Shown piece after piece: positions 8,790-17,724 of a stretch of 64,000 nucleotides of DNA. Made by a program: the position numbers and the translations under genes. The notes under the pieces are model-generated. The model worked only from the letters and a program-made list of their open reading frames with translations. It was not told where the DNA came from and made no database searches. Origin of the DNA: CAZMSQ01 sp964569025. GTDB taxonomy: Bacteria; Bacteroidota; Bacteroidia; Chitinophagales; Saprospiraceae. How positions within the stretch are numbered: the first letter of the stretch is position 1; every line of letters starts with the position of its first letter. The stretch spans positions 1 through 64,000 of the forward strand of contig CAZMSQ010000008.1 of the NCBI GenBank assembly GCA_964569025.1, in the 5' to 3' direction.

Positions 8790-10895
8790 ATGGCAATGAT
8801 TCAAAAAATTCGGGCAAACAGCTGGTTGCTGGTCGTGCTGATTGCGCTGGGCCTCTTAGGCTTTTTGGTAATGGACATGACCTCGGGTCAGCAAAGTGTT
8901 TTTGGAGGTGTTGACACCGAAATGGGGAATGTCAACGGGACAGCCATAGATGCCAATGAGTTCAATAACCGGCTCAACAATGTGTTTCGCTCTGCTGACT
9001 ATACGCAACGTGAGCAGTTGTGGAATTTTTACGTCGAAGACATTATCCTCAAGGACGAGGCAGCGGATTTAGGACTTGGTGTTGGGAAAACTGAGCTCAT
9101 AGACAGAGAATTCGGTGTGAATCCGGACCCTGCTGTGACCAAGTGGTTCATCAATCCTCAAACAGGACAGGTTGACAGGCAACAAATTAATCAGGTGCAG
9201 CAGTCTATTGAGTCTGGTACTTTCACGGATCCACAGGGGCGTTACTTTTGGGCACATGTCGAAAAGGAAGTGATTAAGAGCCGGTTGCAATCGAAGATGA
9301 ATAATTTGGTCAGCAAGGCCATGTTCACGCCGACATGGATGGCCCAGCTGATGAATGAAGAACTTAATCAGAAGCTCGATCTGGCCTATGTGCGAATTCC
9401 GTACAGCGAGGTTGACAATTCAGAGGTTGAGGTAAAAGATTCTGACATAGCCGCCTTTCTGAAGGAAAATCCGGGTCGCTTCGAGCGGCCGGAAGAAGTC
9501 AGGGTTATTTCTTTTGTCACTTTTGATGTAGAGCCAACAGCGGAGGACTCTTCCCGCATCCGCACCGAACTTGAGGCTTTGGCTGCAGATTTTTCAGCTG
9601 CGGAAGATGACTCGCTCTTTACTGAAATCAATGATGGTCAGTTTCCCATTCAATACCTCCATCAGGAAGATCTCCCTGAAAACCTTGCAGATGTTGCTTT
9701 CGGACTTCAGGTTGGCGAAACATACGGCCCTTACGTAGAAGGTCGCTACTACCGAATGGCGAAGTTGGTAGATCGTAAGCCTGTGCCTGATTCAGTGCGG
9801 TCACGTCACATTTTGCGCCGCATTGAGGATCCGACAAACACTCAGGCTTTGGAAGATGCGAGACGATTGATTGACAGCCTGAAGAATTTGATTGAGACAG
9901 GTGTGGCTACTTTCGATACGCTTGCCAAGCAATTTGGTCAGGATGGAACAGCCGCGATTGGAGGTGATCTTGATTTTGCGTTGCAGGGCAGTATGGTTCC
10001 AGCCTTTAACCAATACATTTTCCATGAGGGTAAAATCGGCCAGTTGGGTGTTGTAGAGACTCAATTTGGTGTGCACCTTGTGGAGGTAACCGATCGAAGG
10101 AATGTGCAGGAGGGTGTGCGCATGGCCTTTGTAAACAGACCCATTATCCCGGGAGAGGAGACTCGCAGAGCAGCCTCCAATATGGCACTTGAATTTGCTG
10201 CTGATAACCGTGACGCGGAATCTATGAAAAAGAGTGCTGCAGAGAAAGGATATGAAATTCTTCAAACCACTCCCAGGGTAAGTGCTGATTATACCATCAC
10301 CGGTTTGGGCTCAGGGCCTGATGCCAGAGAGATTATCCGCTGGGCGTTTTTGGGTGATACTGAGCCGGGTGATGTATCTGCAGACATTTATGCCTTTGAG
10401 GATGACCAATTCTTGTATGAGAATAAGTATGTCGTTGCCTCATTGGAGAATATCCAGAAGCCTGGGCTGCCATCTGTTGCAGAGGTCAGGCCTGAGGTAG
10501 AGAATGAGGTACGGAACATGAAAAAGGCGGAGGTATTAAGCAGCCGCATTCAAGGAAGCTCTCTTGAGTCGATTGCCGGACAATTTGCTACTGAGGTAGA
10601 TACGTCCAGGGGTGTTGCATTTTCTGCTGGGTTTGTGCCCGGCATCGGCAGAGAGCCACAGGTTATCTCAGCTGCTTTTTCTCTTGAGGTCAACCAAGTG
10701 TCTGCTCCGGTTGCCGGACAAAGTGGCGTATTTGTATTGAACGTATACTATAAGCAGCCGGTGCCCGCTGTGAATATGCCTCAGGTGCGCCGTCAAATGT
10801 CGAGCCGGATGCGTTCGCAGGTAGCTGGTAATCTCGTGAATTCGCTGCGTTCAGATGCAGAGGTAGAGGATAACCGCGCCCGCTTTAACTATTAA
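8790..10895 (+). CDS. PpiD/SurA-like membrane-anchored peptidyl-prolyl isomerase
   Basis: A 701-residue envelope chaperone. It has an N-terminal membrane anchor (SWLLVVLIALGLLGFLVMDM, residues about 11-30), a SurA_N-type helical domain (to about residue 240), and a parvulin rotamase domain (about 335-450) with SRHIL near its start and GGDLDF and FGVHLVEV within it. A second, more divergent PPIase-like region follows. Such proteins assist folding of outer-membrane and secreted proteins on the periplasmic face. It has its own promoter, and a strong hairpin terminator follows, so it is probably transcribed alone. Confidence 0.88.
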   Translation: MAMIQKIRANSWLLVVLIALGLLGFLVMDMTSGQQSVFGGVDTEMGNVNGTAIDANEFNNRLNNVFRSADYTQREQLWNFYVEDIILKDEAADLGLGVGKTELIDREFGVNPDPAVTKWFINPQTGQVDRQQINQVQQSIESGTFTDPQGRYFWAHVEKEVIKSRLQSKMNNLVSKAMFTPTWMAQLMNEELNQKLDLAYVRIPYSEVDNSEVEVKDSDIAAFLKENPGRFERPEEVRVISFVTFDVEPTAEDSSRIRTELEALAADFSAAEDDSLFTEINDGQFPIQYLHQEDLPENLADVAFGLQVGETYGPYVEGRYYRMAKLVDRKPVPDSVRSRHILRRIEDPTNTQALEDARRLIDSLKNLIETGVATFDTLAKQFGQDGTAAIGGDLDFALQGSMVPAFNQYIFHEGKIGQLGVVETQFGVHLVEVTDRRNVQEGVRMAFVNRPIIPGEETRRAASNMALEFAADNRDAESMKKSAAEKGYEILQTTPRVSADYTITGLGSGPDAREIIRWAFLGDTEPGDVSADIYAFEDDQFLYENKYVVASLENIQKPGLPSVAEVRPEVENEVRNMKKAEVLSSRIQGSSLESIAGQFATEVDTSRGVAFSAGFVPGIGREPQVISAAFSLEVNQVSAPVAGQSGVFVLNVYYKQPVPAVNMPQVRRQMSSRMRSQVAGNLVNSLRSDAEVEDNRARFNY

Positions 10896-10920
10896 ACAGG
10901 AAGCCGATAAGGCGATAGAA

Positions 10921-10957
10921 GGCCGGGCCCGGGGCAGTCGTCCCAGGTCCGGCCTTT
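10921..10957 (+). terminator. Intrinsic terminator after the PpiD/SurA-like gene
   Basis: A GC-rich hairpin with two 14-base arms (10921-10934 and 10941-10954) containing one mismatch and two G-U pairs, a 6-base loop and a short TTT tail. It lies 25 bases past the stop and just upstream of tgt. Confidence 0.65.
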
Positions 10958-10976
10958 GCATCTGTGATTTGTGCAT

Positions 10977-12107
10977 ATGACCTTTCAATTACTTCATACG
11001 GATTCGAAGACCAACGCGCGGGCAGGAGTCCTTTCGACAGCGCATGGCGTGATTGAGACCCCGATATTTATGCCGGTTGGCACCCTCGGTGGGGTCAAGG
11101 CTACCCATATGCATGAGTTGCGTGATGAAATAGGGGCCCAGATTATTCTTGGCAACACATATCATCTGTATCTGAGACCCGGTATGGAGATTCTGGCCAA
11201 AGCTGGGGGTATCCATCACTTTATCAACTGGGAAATGCCGGTGCTGACTGATTCCGGAGGTTTTCAAGTCTATTCGCTCAGCGGTCAGCGCACCATCCGG
11301 GAGGAGGGGGTGACGTTTCGTTCTCATATAGACGGGAGCAAGCATTTTTTTTCGCCAGAGCGGGCTATTGACATTCAACGGATTATTGGGGCCGACATCA
11401 TTATGGCTTTTGATGAATGTACCCCGTATCCTTGTGACTACAAGTATGCAAAGTCATCGATGGAGATGACACACCGGTGGCTTAGGCGCTGCTGCGACCA
11501 CTTTGATGCCGGAGAGTCAAAGTATGGGTACCGTCAGATTTTGGCTCCCATTGTCCAGGGAAGTACCTACCCAGACTTGCGGCGGCAATCTGCAGAGGTG
11601 GTAGCTGGATTTGGCAGAGAAGTAAATGCCATTGGCGGATTGTCAGTGGGAGAACCAGCGGAGGAGATGTATGCGATGGCGGAAGAGGTCTGCGGGATTC
11701 TGCCTTCTGACCGGCCTCGGTACCTGATGGGGGTCGGAACACCTGAGAATATCCTTGAGAATATCGCACTTGGTGTGGATATGTTTGATTGCGTGCTTCC
11801 TTCCCGGAATGCCCGTCACGGCAAAATCTATACGTCTGAGGGTATTCTCAATATCCGGAATGCCAAGTGGGCTGATGACTTTTCAGCCATCGATTCGCAA
11901 TCACCCTGCCAGACAAGCCGTTCTCACTCAAAGGCCTACCTGAGACATCTTTTGCACAGTGGCGAACTGCTCGGCATGCAGCTGGCCACGCTCCAAAATC
12001 TCGGGTTCTACCTCTGGCTGGTCAGAGAGGCCAGGGAAAAAATCATTGAGGGAACATTTGCAGCGTGGAAAGATACACTGCTGCCAGTCATTCAGCGACG
12101 ATTGTAG
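10977..12107 (+). CDS. tgt: Queuine tRNA-ribosyltransferase
   Basis: A 376-residue enzyme that exchanges guanine-34 for the queuine precursor preQ1 in GUN-anticodon tRNAs. It shows the TGT family signatures: TPIFMPVGT-like start, DSGGFQ (first catalytic Asp region), GGLSVGEP, and VLPSRNARHG for the nucleophile loop. The zinc site normally found near the C-terminus (CxCxxC...H) is degraded here: the sequence reads CQTSRSHSKAYLRHLL, with only one cysteine of the usual three. The chosen ATG at 10977 gives the usual N-terminus; a GTG lies two codons upstream. The next gene starts 7 bases after the stop. Confidence 0.93.
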   Translation: MTFQLLHTDSKTNARAGVLSTAHGVIETPIFMPVGTLGGVKATHMHELRDEIGAQIILGNTYHLYLRPGMEILAKAGGIHHFINWEMPVLTDSGGFQVYSLSGQRTIREEGVTFRSHIDGSKHFFSPERAIDIQRIIGADIIMAFDECTPYPCDYKYAKSSMEMTHRWLRRCCDHFDAGESKYGYRQILAPIVQGSTYPDLRRQSAEVVAGFGREVNAIGGLSVGEPAEEMYAMAEEVCGILPSDRPRYLMGVGTPENILENIALGVDMFDCVLPSRNARHGKIYTSEGILNIRNAKWADDFSAIDSQSPCQTSRSHSKAYLRHLLHSGELLGMQLATLQNLGFYLWLVREAREKIIEGTFAAWKDTLLPVIQRRL

Positions 12108-12114
12108 GAAATTA

Positions 12115-13194
12115 ATGTACATTCTCGACAGATATATTGCACGTAAATTCCTGACCACCTTTTTCTTTACGGTCCTGCTGTTTACGCTCATCAGCACCGT
12201 CATTGATGTCAGTGACAAAATCGAGGAGTTCATCAGCGAGCGGGTGCCGATTCAGGAAATCGTGTTCGACTATTACATGAACTGGATTTTCTGGATTAAT
12301 GGATTGCTGTTTCCTCTGTACGCACTCATTGCTGTTATTTTTTTCACCTCCAGGATGGCCTATCGGTCGGAGATTATATCCATCTTCAACGCAGGCGTCA
12401 GTTTTCGGCGGCTTATGGTTTCTTATCTGATTCCCGGAGGACTGATTTTTGGGCTCCATCAGGTTGGGAGTCACTTTGTCATTCCAGATGGTAACAAGAG
12501 GCACTTTACGTTTCAGTACACCTATATTGACAGTCGGAAGGATGAGGGGAAAAAAGATAATGTCCATATTTTTCTCCAGCCTGGAGTCAAGGCATTCATC
12601 AACAATTATAATCCAAGAGACACCGTCATCAGTGATCTTCGACTGGAGACTATCCATGGCAACAGGCTAACGTCAATTCTCAAGGCCCCCAAGGCCAGCT
12701 GGGATGGCCAACAGAGGCTGTGGAGGCTTGAGAACTACGAGTTGAGGTCGTTTTCGGGTCTTGAAGAATCCGTGGTGACTGGTACCGTCATGGACACGGC
12801 CTTGCAATTGAGTCCGGAGGATTTTGTGGAGTATCAGGATTTGAAGGAGATGATGGATACGCCCGAGCTTCTCGCTTACATTAGCAAGCAGCAAAAGCGG
12901 GGTGCTCGCAATGTGCGGAAGTATCAAGTCGAGTTTCACCGTCGGATTGCTGAACCGTTTACCATTTTGATTTTGACACTCATCGGCCTCGCCGTCGCCT
13001 CGAGGAAAGTGCGCGGAGGGGTGGGTCTGCATCTGACGCTTGGCATTGGTCTTGGTGCGGTTTTTTTGCTACTCTCCAGATTTTCGGTCGTATTTGCCAT
13101 CAATCAGAGCCTGCACCCGATGCTCGGGGTATGGCTGCCGAATATTTTGTTCGGAATCATCTGTGCTGTGCTCGTGAGAAAGTCTCAGAAGTAA
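12115..13194 (+). CDS. LptF/LptG (YjgP/YjgQ) family lipopolysaccharide export permease
   Basis: A 359-residue inner-membrane protein with three N-terminal helices (starting MYILDRYIARKF, the typical LptF/G opening), a central periplasmic beta-jellyroll domain (about residues 130-270) and three C-terminal helices (from about 285, with EFHRRIAEPF before the first). LptF and LptG form the permease that extracts LPS from the inner membrane and passes it to the periplasmic bridge. The partner and LptB are not in the window. It starts 7 bases after tgt, which suggests cotranscription. Confidence 0.9.
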   Translation: MYILDRYIARKFLTTFFFTVLLFTLISTVIDVSDKIEEFISERVPIQEIVFDYYMNWIFWINGLLFPLYALIAVIFFTSRMAYRSEIISIFNAGVSFRRLMVSYLIPGGLIFGLHQVGSHFVIPDGNKRHFTFQYTYIDSRKDEGKKDNVHIFLQPGVKAFINNYNPRDTVISDLRLETIHGNRLTSILKAPKASWDGQQRLWRLENYELRSFSGLEESVVTGTVMDTALQLSPEDFVEYQDLKEMMDTPELLAYISKQQKRGARNVRKYQVEFHRRIAEPFTILILTLIGLAVASRKVRGGVGLHLTLGIGLGAVFLLLSRFSVVFAINQSLHPMLGVWLPNILFGIICAVLVRKSQK

Positions 13195-13387
13195 TGTGTG
13201 CAGGAACCGATTTTATCTTTATTTTGTCTTAATAAAAACATTCTTTCAATTTTTTTTGAAAGTTTAAGAATTGCTTTTAGTCGTAGGAAGAACGTTAAAA
13301 ATCTGTTAATCAAATTATAACACGTACTTGTCTTTGAAGTTGTGCGTATTTTCGAGGCAGCATAGTGAGTTTTGTTTAACTCCTTTC

Positions 13388-13418
13388 TTGAATATTGATT
13401 CCCGAATCGTTATCTTTG
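13388..13418 (+). promoter_or_regulatory. Bacteroidota-type promoter for the ECF sigma-mutY operon
   Basis: TTG at 13388-13390, a spacer of exactly 20 bases and TATCTTTG at 13411-13418, a full match to TAnnTTTG. Transcription would start near 13424, about 26 bases before the sigma factor ATG. The surrounding 13195-13449 region is AT-rich and holds no other feature I can see. Confidence 0.72.
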
Positions 13419-13449
13419 ACGACTACAAAACCTCTTAATTTTCACCTAT

Positions 13450-13998
13450 ATGTCTACCATAGAGTTCAACAGTCAATTTAGTGCACTTTCGAAGTTGTTG
13501 CATGCCTTTGCCTATAACCTGACCAAAGACCGGGAAGATGCGCGGGATTTGTATCAGGAGACGGCATTCAGGGCTCTGACAAATCGTGATAAGTTCAGGC
13601 CTGGCACGAATTTCAAGGCCTGGGTTTTCACCATCATGAAAAATATTTTCATCAACAACTACCGGAAGCGGATGAAGGCGAATACCATCATGGATTCGAC
13701 AGATAATCTGTACTACATCAATTCCGGAAAGGTTGAGATTTCGAATCGAGCGGAATCAAATATCATGATGGACGAGCTTGTCGGCATGATTGACGAGCTT
13801 GATGAGAACATTCGCGTGCCGTTTCTGATGCATTATGAAGGGTTCAAATACCAGGAGATTGCCGACCATCTTGAAGTGCCTCTTGGCACGGTTAAGAGTC
13901 GGATTTTCTTTGCCAGAAAGGAGTTGAAAGACAGGATTTGCGACCGCTACGGCAGTCTGTCTGACCTTCGTGACAACTCAAGAAAGCGGGCGAGTTGA
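13450..13998 (+). CDS. ECF-type sigma-70 family RNA polymerase sigma factor
   Basis: A 182-residue protein with the two-domain ECF layout: sigma region 2 (about residues 10-85, with DREDARDLYQETAFRAL and FKAWVFTIMKNIFINNYRK) and sigma region 4 (about 118-172, with YEGFKYQEIADHLEVPLGTVKSR). It directs core RNA polymerase to a promoter subset. No anti-sigma gene is adjacent; its TGA overlaps the TTG start of mutY. In Bacteroidota this sigma factor is commonly found next to mutY, which suggests a housekeeping or general stress role, not control by a membrane anti-sigma factor. The regulon is unknown. Confidence 0.92.
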   Translation: MSTIEFNSQFSALSKLLHAFAYNLTKDREDARDLYQETAFRALTNRDKFRPGTNFKAWVFTIMKNIFINNYRKRMKANTIMDSTDNLYYINSGKVEISNRAESNIMMDELVGMIDELDENIRVPFLMHYEGFKYQEIADHLEVPLGTVKSRIFFARKELKDRICDRYGSLSDLRDNSRKRAS

Positions 13999-15086
13999 CA
14001 GACCCTGACAGTTTTTCTGAATTTCGCAGATCGCTTCTCGACTGGCATCAGGGGATTGACAGACCAATGCCATGGAAAGGAGAGAAAGACCCATACAAGG
14101 TTTGGCTTTCTGAGATTATCCTCCAGCAAACCCAGGTTTCCAGAGGCTCCTTGTATTATGAGCGTTTCCTTAAACGATTTCCTCACGTAACTGATTTGGC
14201 CTCAGCTTCATTGGATGAGGTGATGAAGATGTGGGAAGGCCTCGGTTACTATTCCCGGGCGCGCAATCTCCATAAGACAGCGGGCATCATTGTAGAGATG
14301 TACGGGGGTGAGTTTCCTGACGACTACGACAAACTGCTCTCGCTTCAGGGAGTGGGGCCATACACGGCCGCTGCTATTGGGTCTTTTGCGTTCGGCATTC
14401 CCAGAGCGGTTGTAGACGGAAATGTGTATCGGGTGCTTGCTCGGTATTTCGGAATTGAAGAGCCCATTGATACCACTGCCGGTAAAAAGTTGGTTGCTGC
14501 CTGTGCGGAGGCTTGTCTTGACCAGGGCAATCCGGGTGGCTACAATCAGGCAATTATTGATTTTGGGGCACTGCAATGTAGACCTTTCAATCCTGATTGT
14601 GACACCTGTCCGATGCAGGGAAATTGTTTGGCGTTCTCGCACACGCTTGTTGATGAGTTGCCAAGAAAGTCGAGAAAACTTCGCAGAAAAGTGAGGTTTT
14701 TTCATTACTTGTACGCCTGCCCGCCAGAGGGTGTATTGATACGGCGTCGGGAGGGGCAGGATATCTGGAAGCATCTGTACGAGTTGCCGCTGATTGAGTT
14801 TGGTGAAGATGTCAACTGGGACGCGATAGACTGTGGTGCCCGGGAGCTTGGATGGTGGGGTCAGGGAGCAGTCGAAGATTCTGGGAAAGTGGGCCCGTAT
14901 ACCCACCTGCTGACCCACCAGGAAATCCGGACATATTTCTGGTTTGTGGATTTATCGGATTGGGATGGCACCAATTTTGGGCATGACTTTCTAAGGGTCA
15001 CGCGGTCGCAGCTGAAAGAATTTGCATTTCCGCGTCCTATCCGTTGCTTTTTTGAAGACAAAGCCCTACATTTAAAATTGTTTTGA
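13995..15086 (+). CDS. mutY: A/G-specific adenine DNA glycosylase
   Basis: A 363-residue base-excision enzyme that removes adenine mispaired with 8-oxoguanine. The helix-hairpin-helix region reads LQGVGPYTAAAIGSFAF; the catalytic Glu is in WLSEIILQQTQV and the catalytic Asp in AVVDGNVYRV. The iron-sulfur cluster loop has the pattern C-x6-C-x2-C-x5-C near residues 193-209. The C-terminal MutT-like domain that recognises 8-oxoG follows. The start is a TTG overlapping the sigma factor stop; the next ATG would cut into the conserved N-terminal DWH...MPWKG region, so TTG is needed. Confidence 0.95.
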   Translation: MTDPDSFSEFRRSLLDWHQGIDRPMPWKGEKDPYKVWLSEIILQQTQVSRGSLYYERFLKRFPHVTDLASASLDEVMKMWEGLGYYSRARNLHKTAGIIVEMYGGEFPDDYDKLLSLQGVGPYTAAAIGSFAFGIPRAVVDGNVYRVLARYFGIEEPIDTTAGKKLVAACAEACLDQGNPGGYNQAIIDFGALQCRPFNPDCDTCPMQGNCLAFSHTLVDELPRKSRKLRRKVRFFHYLYACPPEGVLIRRREGQDIWKHLYELPLIEFGEDVNWDAIDCGARELGWWGQGAVEDSGKVGPYTHLLTHQEIRTYFWFVDLSDWDGTNFGHDFLRVTRSQLKEFAFPRPIRCFFEDKALHLKLF

Positions 15087-15129
15087 GCGTGATGCACGCA
15101 TTCTTTTTCCCAAAAATGAACGCTTTTAT

Positions 15130-15579
15130 ATGGTCAACAAGGTCATTTTGATCGGAAATCTGGGAAGTGACCCGGAAATCCGTCATCTGGAAAGTGGCGT
15201 CGCAGTTGCAAAGTTCTCTGTGGCCACCAATGAAAACTACCGAGACAAAAACGGAGAATGGCAAAAAGTCACAGAGTGGCACGACATTGCTGTGTGGCGT
15301 CAGGCTGCAGAGAGGGCGGCACAGACTCTGAAAAAAGGTGATACTGTCTATGTAGAAGGCAAGTTGTCGACCCGGAAATGGGAGGACAGCGACGGGAAAC
15401 CTCGCCGTACAACAGAGGTTGTGGCTAACTATTTTCGGGTTATTAACAGGCGTGATGGTGACGGAATGGGAGATTCAATGAGAAGTCCATCGGCTGACTA
15501 TGGGAGTGACACATCAGGTGGCAGCCAGGCTGATGATTCTGCTGGACAAGAGGATGATGACGGAGGATTGCCATTTTAG
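15130..15579 (+). CDS. ssb: Single-stranded DNA-binding protein
   Basis: A 149-residue protein with an N-terminal OB fold (MVNKVILIGNLGSDPEIRH, VAKFSVATNE, WHDIAVWR) and a disordered, glycine- and serine-rich tail ending in the acidic tip DDDGGLPF that recruits partner proteins. SSB protects single-stranded DNA in replication, repair and recombination. It sits 43 bases after mutY, and a perfect 12-bp hairpin follows its stop. The mutY-ssb-gldE-gldD order is a known conserved arrangement in Bacteroidota. Confidence 0.96.
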   Translation: MVNKVILIGNLGSDPEIRHLESGVAVAKFSVATNENYRDKNGEWQKVTEWHDIAVWRQAAERAAQTLKKGDTVYVEGKLSTRKWEDSDGKPRRTTEVVANYFRVINRRDGDGMGDSMRSPSADYGSDTSGGSQADDSAGQEDDDGGLPF

Positions 15580-15584
15580 TGAGC

Positions 15585-15611
15585 CACTGATGTCTGAAGC
15601 AGACATCAGTG
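15585..15611. other. Perfect 12-bp inverted repeat between ssb and gldE
   Basis: CACTGATGTCTG, a 3-base loop and its exact complement, starting 6 bases after the ssb stop codon. No T-run follows on either side, so this is not a standard intrinsic terminator. It may stabilise the 3' end of ssb mRNA, mark a processing site or act as a partial terminator. Confidence 0.5.
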
Positions 15612-15664
15612 AGAATCCTGAACGAATCTGATTTGGTTTGGAACCTGAATCGTGCATACCCTGT

Positions 15665-17083
15665 ATGTTTTCGAACCTGGCGCATGGGTCCGTCTTGCTG
15701 ACCGGTCATGCAGGAGCTGGGTCTGGTGGTATATTTCTGCTCGTCATGGGCATGGCTCTCCTTTTATTGGGATCGGCCCTGGTATCGGGTTCAGAGGTGG
15801 CTTATTTCTCGCTCAGCCCGGGTGAATTGTTTTCGATTAAGGGCCAGAAGGGTGCTGCCTCAAAGCGCATCATTTCTTTGACTGCCCAACCGCGTATTCT
15901 TCTTGCCACCATTCTCATCAGCAATAACTTCATCAACATCGCCATTGTCATTTTGGCCGACCTGATCATGCGGCGGGTATTCCCTTCTGGTGTTTATGAA
16001 GGGTGGGCAGCAAGTCTGGTAGGTGGCGAAGGGGCGGAAGCGTGGATCACGACTGCCCAGCTTGGGAGGGTTTTCCATTTTATCACGACCGTCGTTGGTG
16101 TAACATTCCTGTTGGTACTCTTCGGAGAGGTGGCTCCCAAGGTATATGCACGGTTCAACAATGTAGGTCTGGCCAGATTCATGTCAGGACCGTTGACCGT
16201 GCTTTCAAGGCTTTTCCATCCCTTGATTTGGGTTTTGGTCAGGGGGTCAGGGTATTTTGAGCGGGCCCTGAATAAGGGAGGTGTGGGCAATTCCGACGGA
16301 GAAGAGCGGAAGGCAGATATTCACGAAGCCATCGAGTTGACCGTTCGTCAGGATCAGGGCGGATTGCAGGAGATTGACTTGTTGAAAAGCATCATTGATT
16401 TCGGAGATGTAACAGTCAAGCAGATTATGCGGTCACGGGTCGATGTGGTGGGTGTTGATTTCCGTATTAGCTATCGTCAGTTGCTGCAGGTCATCAGGGA
16501 GTCTGGGTTTTCCAGACTGCCAGTCTATGACGATGATCTGGACAATATTACCGGCATTTTGTACGTCAAGGATTTGATTGGGAGCAGAGATGAAGGGGAG
16601 CAGTTCGAGTGGCAAGAGCTCATCCGCACGGATGTGCTGTATGTGCCTGAGTCCAAGAAGATTCAGGATTTGCTCAAAGAATTTCAGGACAGGCATCTTC
16701 ATATGGGGATTGTGGTCGATGAGTATGGTGGTGCGTCCGGCATTGTGACGCTAGAAGACATTCTGGAGGAAATCATTGGTGACATCCGGGATGAGTTTGA
16801 TGAGGAGGAGGAAGTGGATTATGAGAAATTGGATGACTATAACTACATTTTTGAGGGAAAGACCCTATTGAAGGACGCCTGCAGGGTGATTGGTCTTGAT
16901 GAGTCAGTGTTTGAATCTGTTCGTGGGGATGCCGATTCAGTGGCCGGACTTGTGCTTGAGATTTTAGGGTCTATGCCCCGAAAGGGGGCGGATGTCATTC
17001 ATGAACCATATGCATTTAAGGTGGTTGCAGTGAACGAGCGGCGGATTGAGCGGGTGCGTATTATCCTTCCCTCTGAGCGATGA
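15665..17083 (+). CDS. gldE: Gliding motility-associated protein GldE (CNNM/CorC-like)
   Basis: A 472-residue membrane protein. It has a DUF21/CNNM domain with about four hydrophobic segments (to about residue 200), then a CBS pair (about 205-335; VDVVGVDFRISYRQLL, SKKIQDLLKEF) and a C-terminal CorC/HlyC domain ending near residue 465. Related proteins are linked to divalent cation transport, and GldE is associated with gliding and type IX secretion in Flavobacterium. I chose the ATG at 15665; a TTG at 15638 would add nine residues. Its stop overlaps the gldD start (ATGA), so translation is probably coupled. Confidence 0.88.
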   Translation: MFSNLAHGSVLLTGHAGAGSGGIFLLVMGMALLLLGSALVSGSEVAYFSLSPGELFSIKGQKGAASKRIISLTAQPRILLATILISNNFINIAIVILADLIMRRVFPSGVYEGWAASLVGGEGAEAWITTAQLGRVFHFITTVVGVTFLLVLFGEVAPKVYARFNNVGLARFMSGPLTVLSRLFHPLIWVLVRGSGYFERALNKGGVGNSDGEERKADIHEAIELTVRQDQGGLQEIDLLKSIIDFGDVTVKQIMRSRVDVVGVDFRISYRQLLQVIRESGFSRLPVYDDDLDNITGILYVKDLIGSRDEGEQFEWQELIRTDVLYVPESKKIQDLLKEFQDRHLHMGIVVDEYGGASGIVTLEDILEEIIGDIRDEFDEEEEVDYEKLDDYNYIFEGKTLLKDACRVIGLDESVFESVRGDADSVAGLVLEILGSMPRKGADVIHEPYAFKVVAVNERRIERVRIILPSER

Positions 17084-17712
17084 TTAAACAGTGGGTTATG
17101 AATTTTCGATTTGTGTATTGGGTCATAGGTATCTTCGGGTTTGCAGCCTGTAGCGAGCCACCAATGCCGGAGCCTCGACCCAGAGCCTTTCCGAAGATTG
17201 TCTTTCCCGAAGAGGCCTATCAGGTGTTCAGTCGGGAGACATGCCCTTTCGAGTTTGAGTATCCGCAGCACGCTGAAATTGTGCAGGATAGCAGGTTTTT
17301 TGACGATGTGGAGGGACATGATTGTTGGTTTGACATATATAGCCCCGCGCTCGGCAGCAGGATTCATTGCAGTTATATACCAGTAGAAGATGCTGGTCAT
17401 TTTGCAACCCTTCATAATGATGCATTTGACCTGACTTACAAGCACGCCATCAAGGCACGCTCTATTGAGGAGCGGCCATTTCGAAATGTGCACGGAGTGA
17501 GTGGATTTACATTTTTGTTAGACGGACCTGTTGCTTCGACGTATATGTTTTATCTCACGGACAGCACTGATCACTTTCTGCGTGGTTCAGTGTATTTCGA
17601 CACACAAGTCCGGCCTGATTCCATGGCTCCTGTAGCAGCTTTTGTCAGGCAGGAGGCAGAGCACATGCTTCGGACATTTCGGTGGTCGGGTGCGACTCAA
17701 CATGCACACTAA
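17080..17712 (+). CDS. gldD: Gliding motility lipoprotein GldD
   Basis: A 210-residue lipoprotein with a lipobox ending in Cys near residue 24 (GFAAC followed by SEPPMPEPRPRAFPKI). The proline-rich start of the mature protein and the later motifs YQVFSRETCPFEFEYP and GVSGFTFLLDGPVASTYMFYLTDS match GldD. In Flavobacterium GldD is required for gliding and type IX secretion, but homologues also occur in non-motile Bacteroidota, so motility cannot be concluded from this gene alone. It overlaps gldE by four bases and is followed 12 bases later by a Deg-type protease. Confidence 0.9.
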   Translation: MIKQWVMNFRFVYWVIGIFGFAACSEPPMPEPRPRAFPKIVFPEEAYQVFSRETCPFEFEYPQHAEIVQDSRFFDDVEGHDCWFDIYSPALGSRIHCSYIPVEDAGHFATLHNDAFDLTYKHAIKARSIEERPFRNVHGVSGFTFLLDGPVASTYMFYLTDSTDHFLRGSVYFDTQVRPDSMAPVAAFVRQEAEHMLRTFRWSGATQHAH

Positions 17713-17724
17713 GAAATTATTGAT

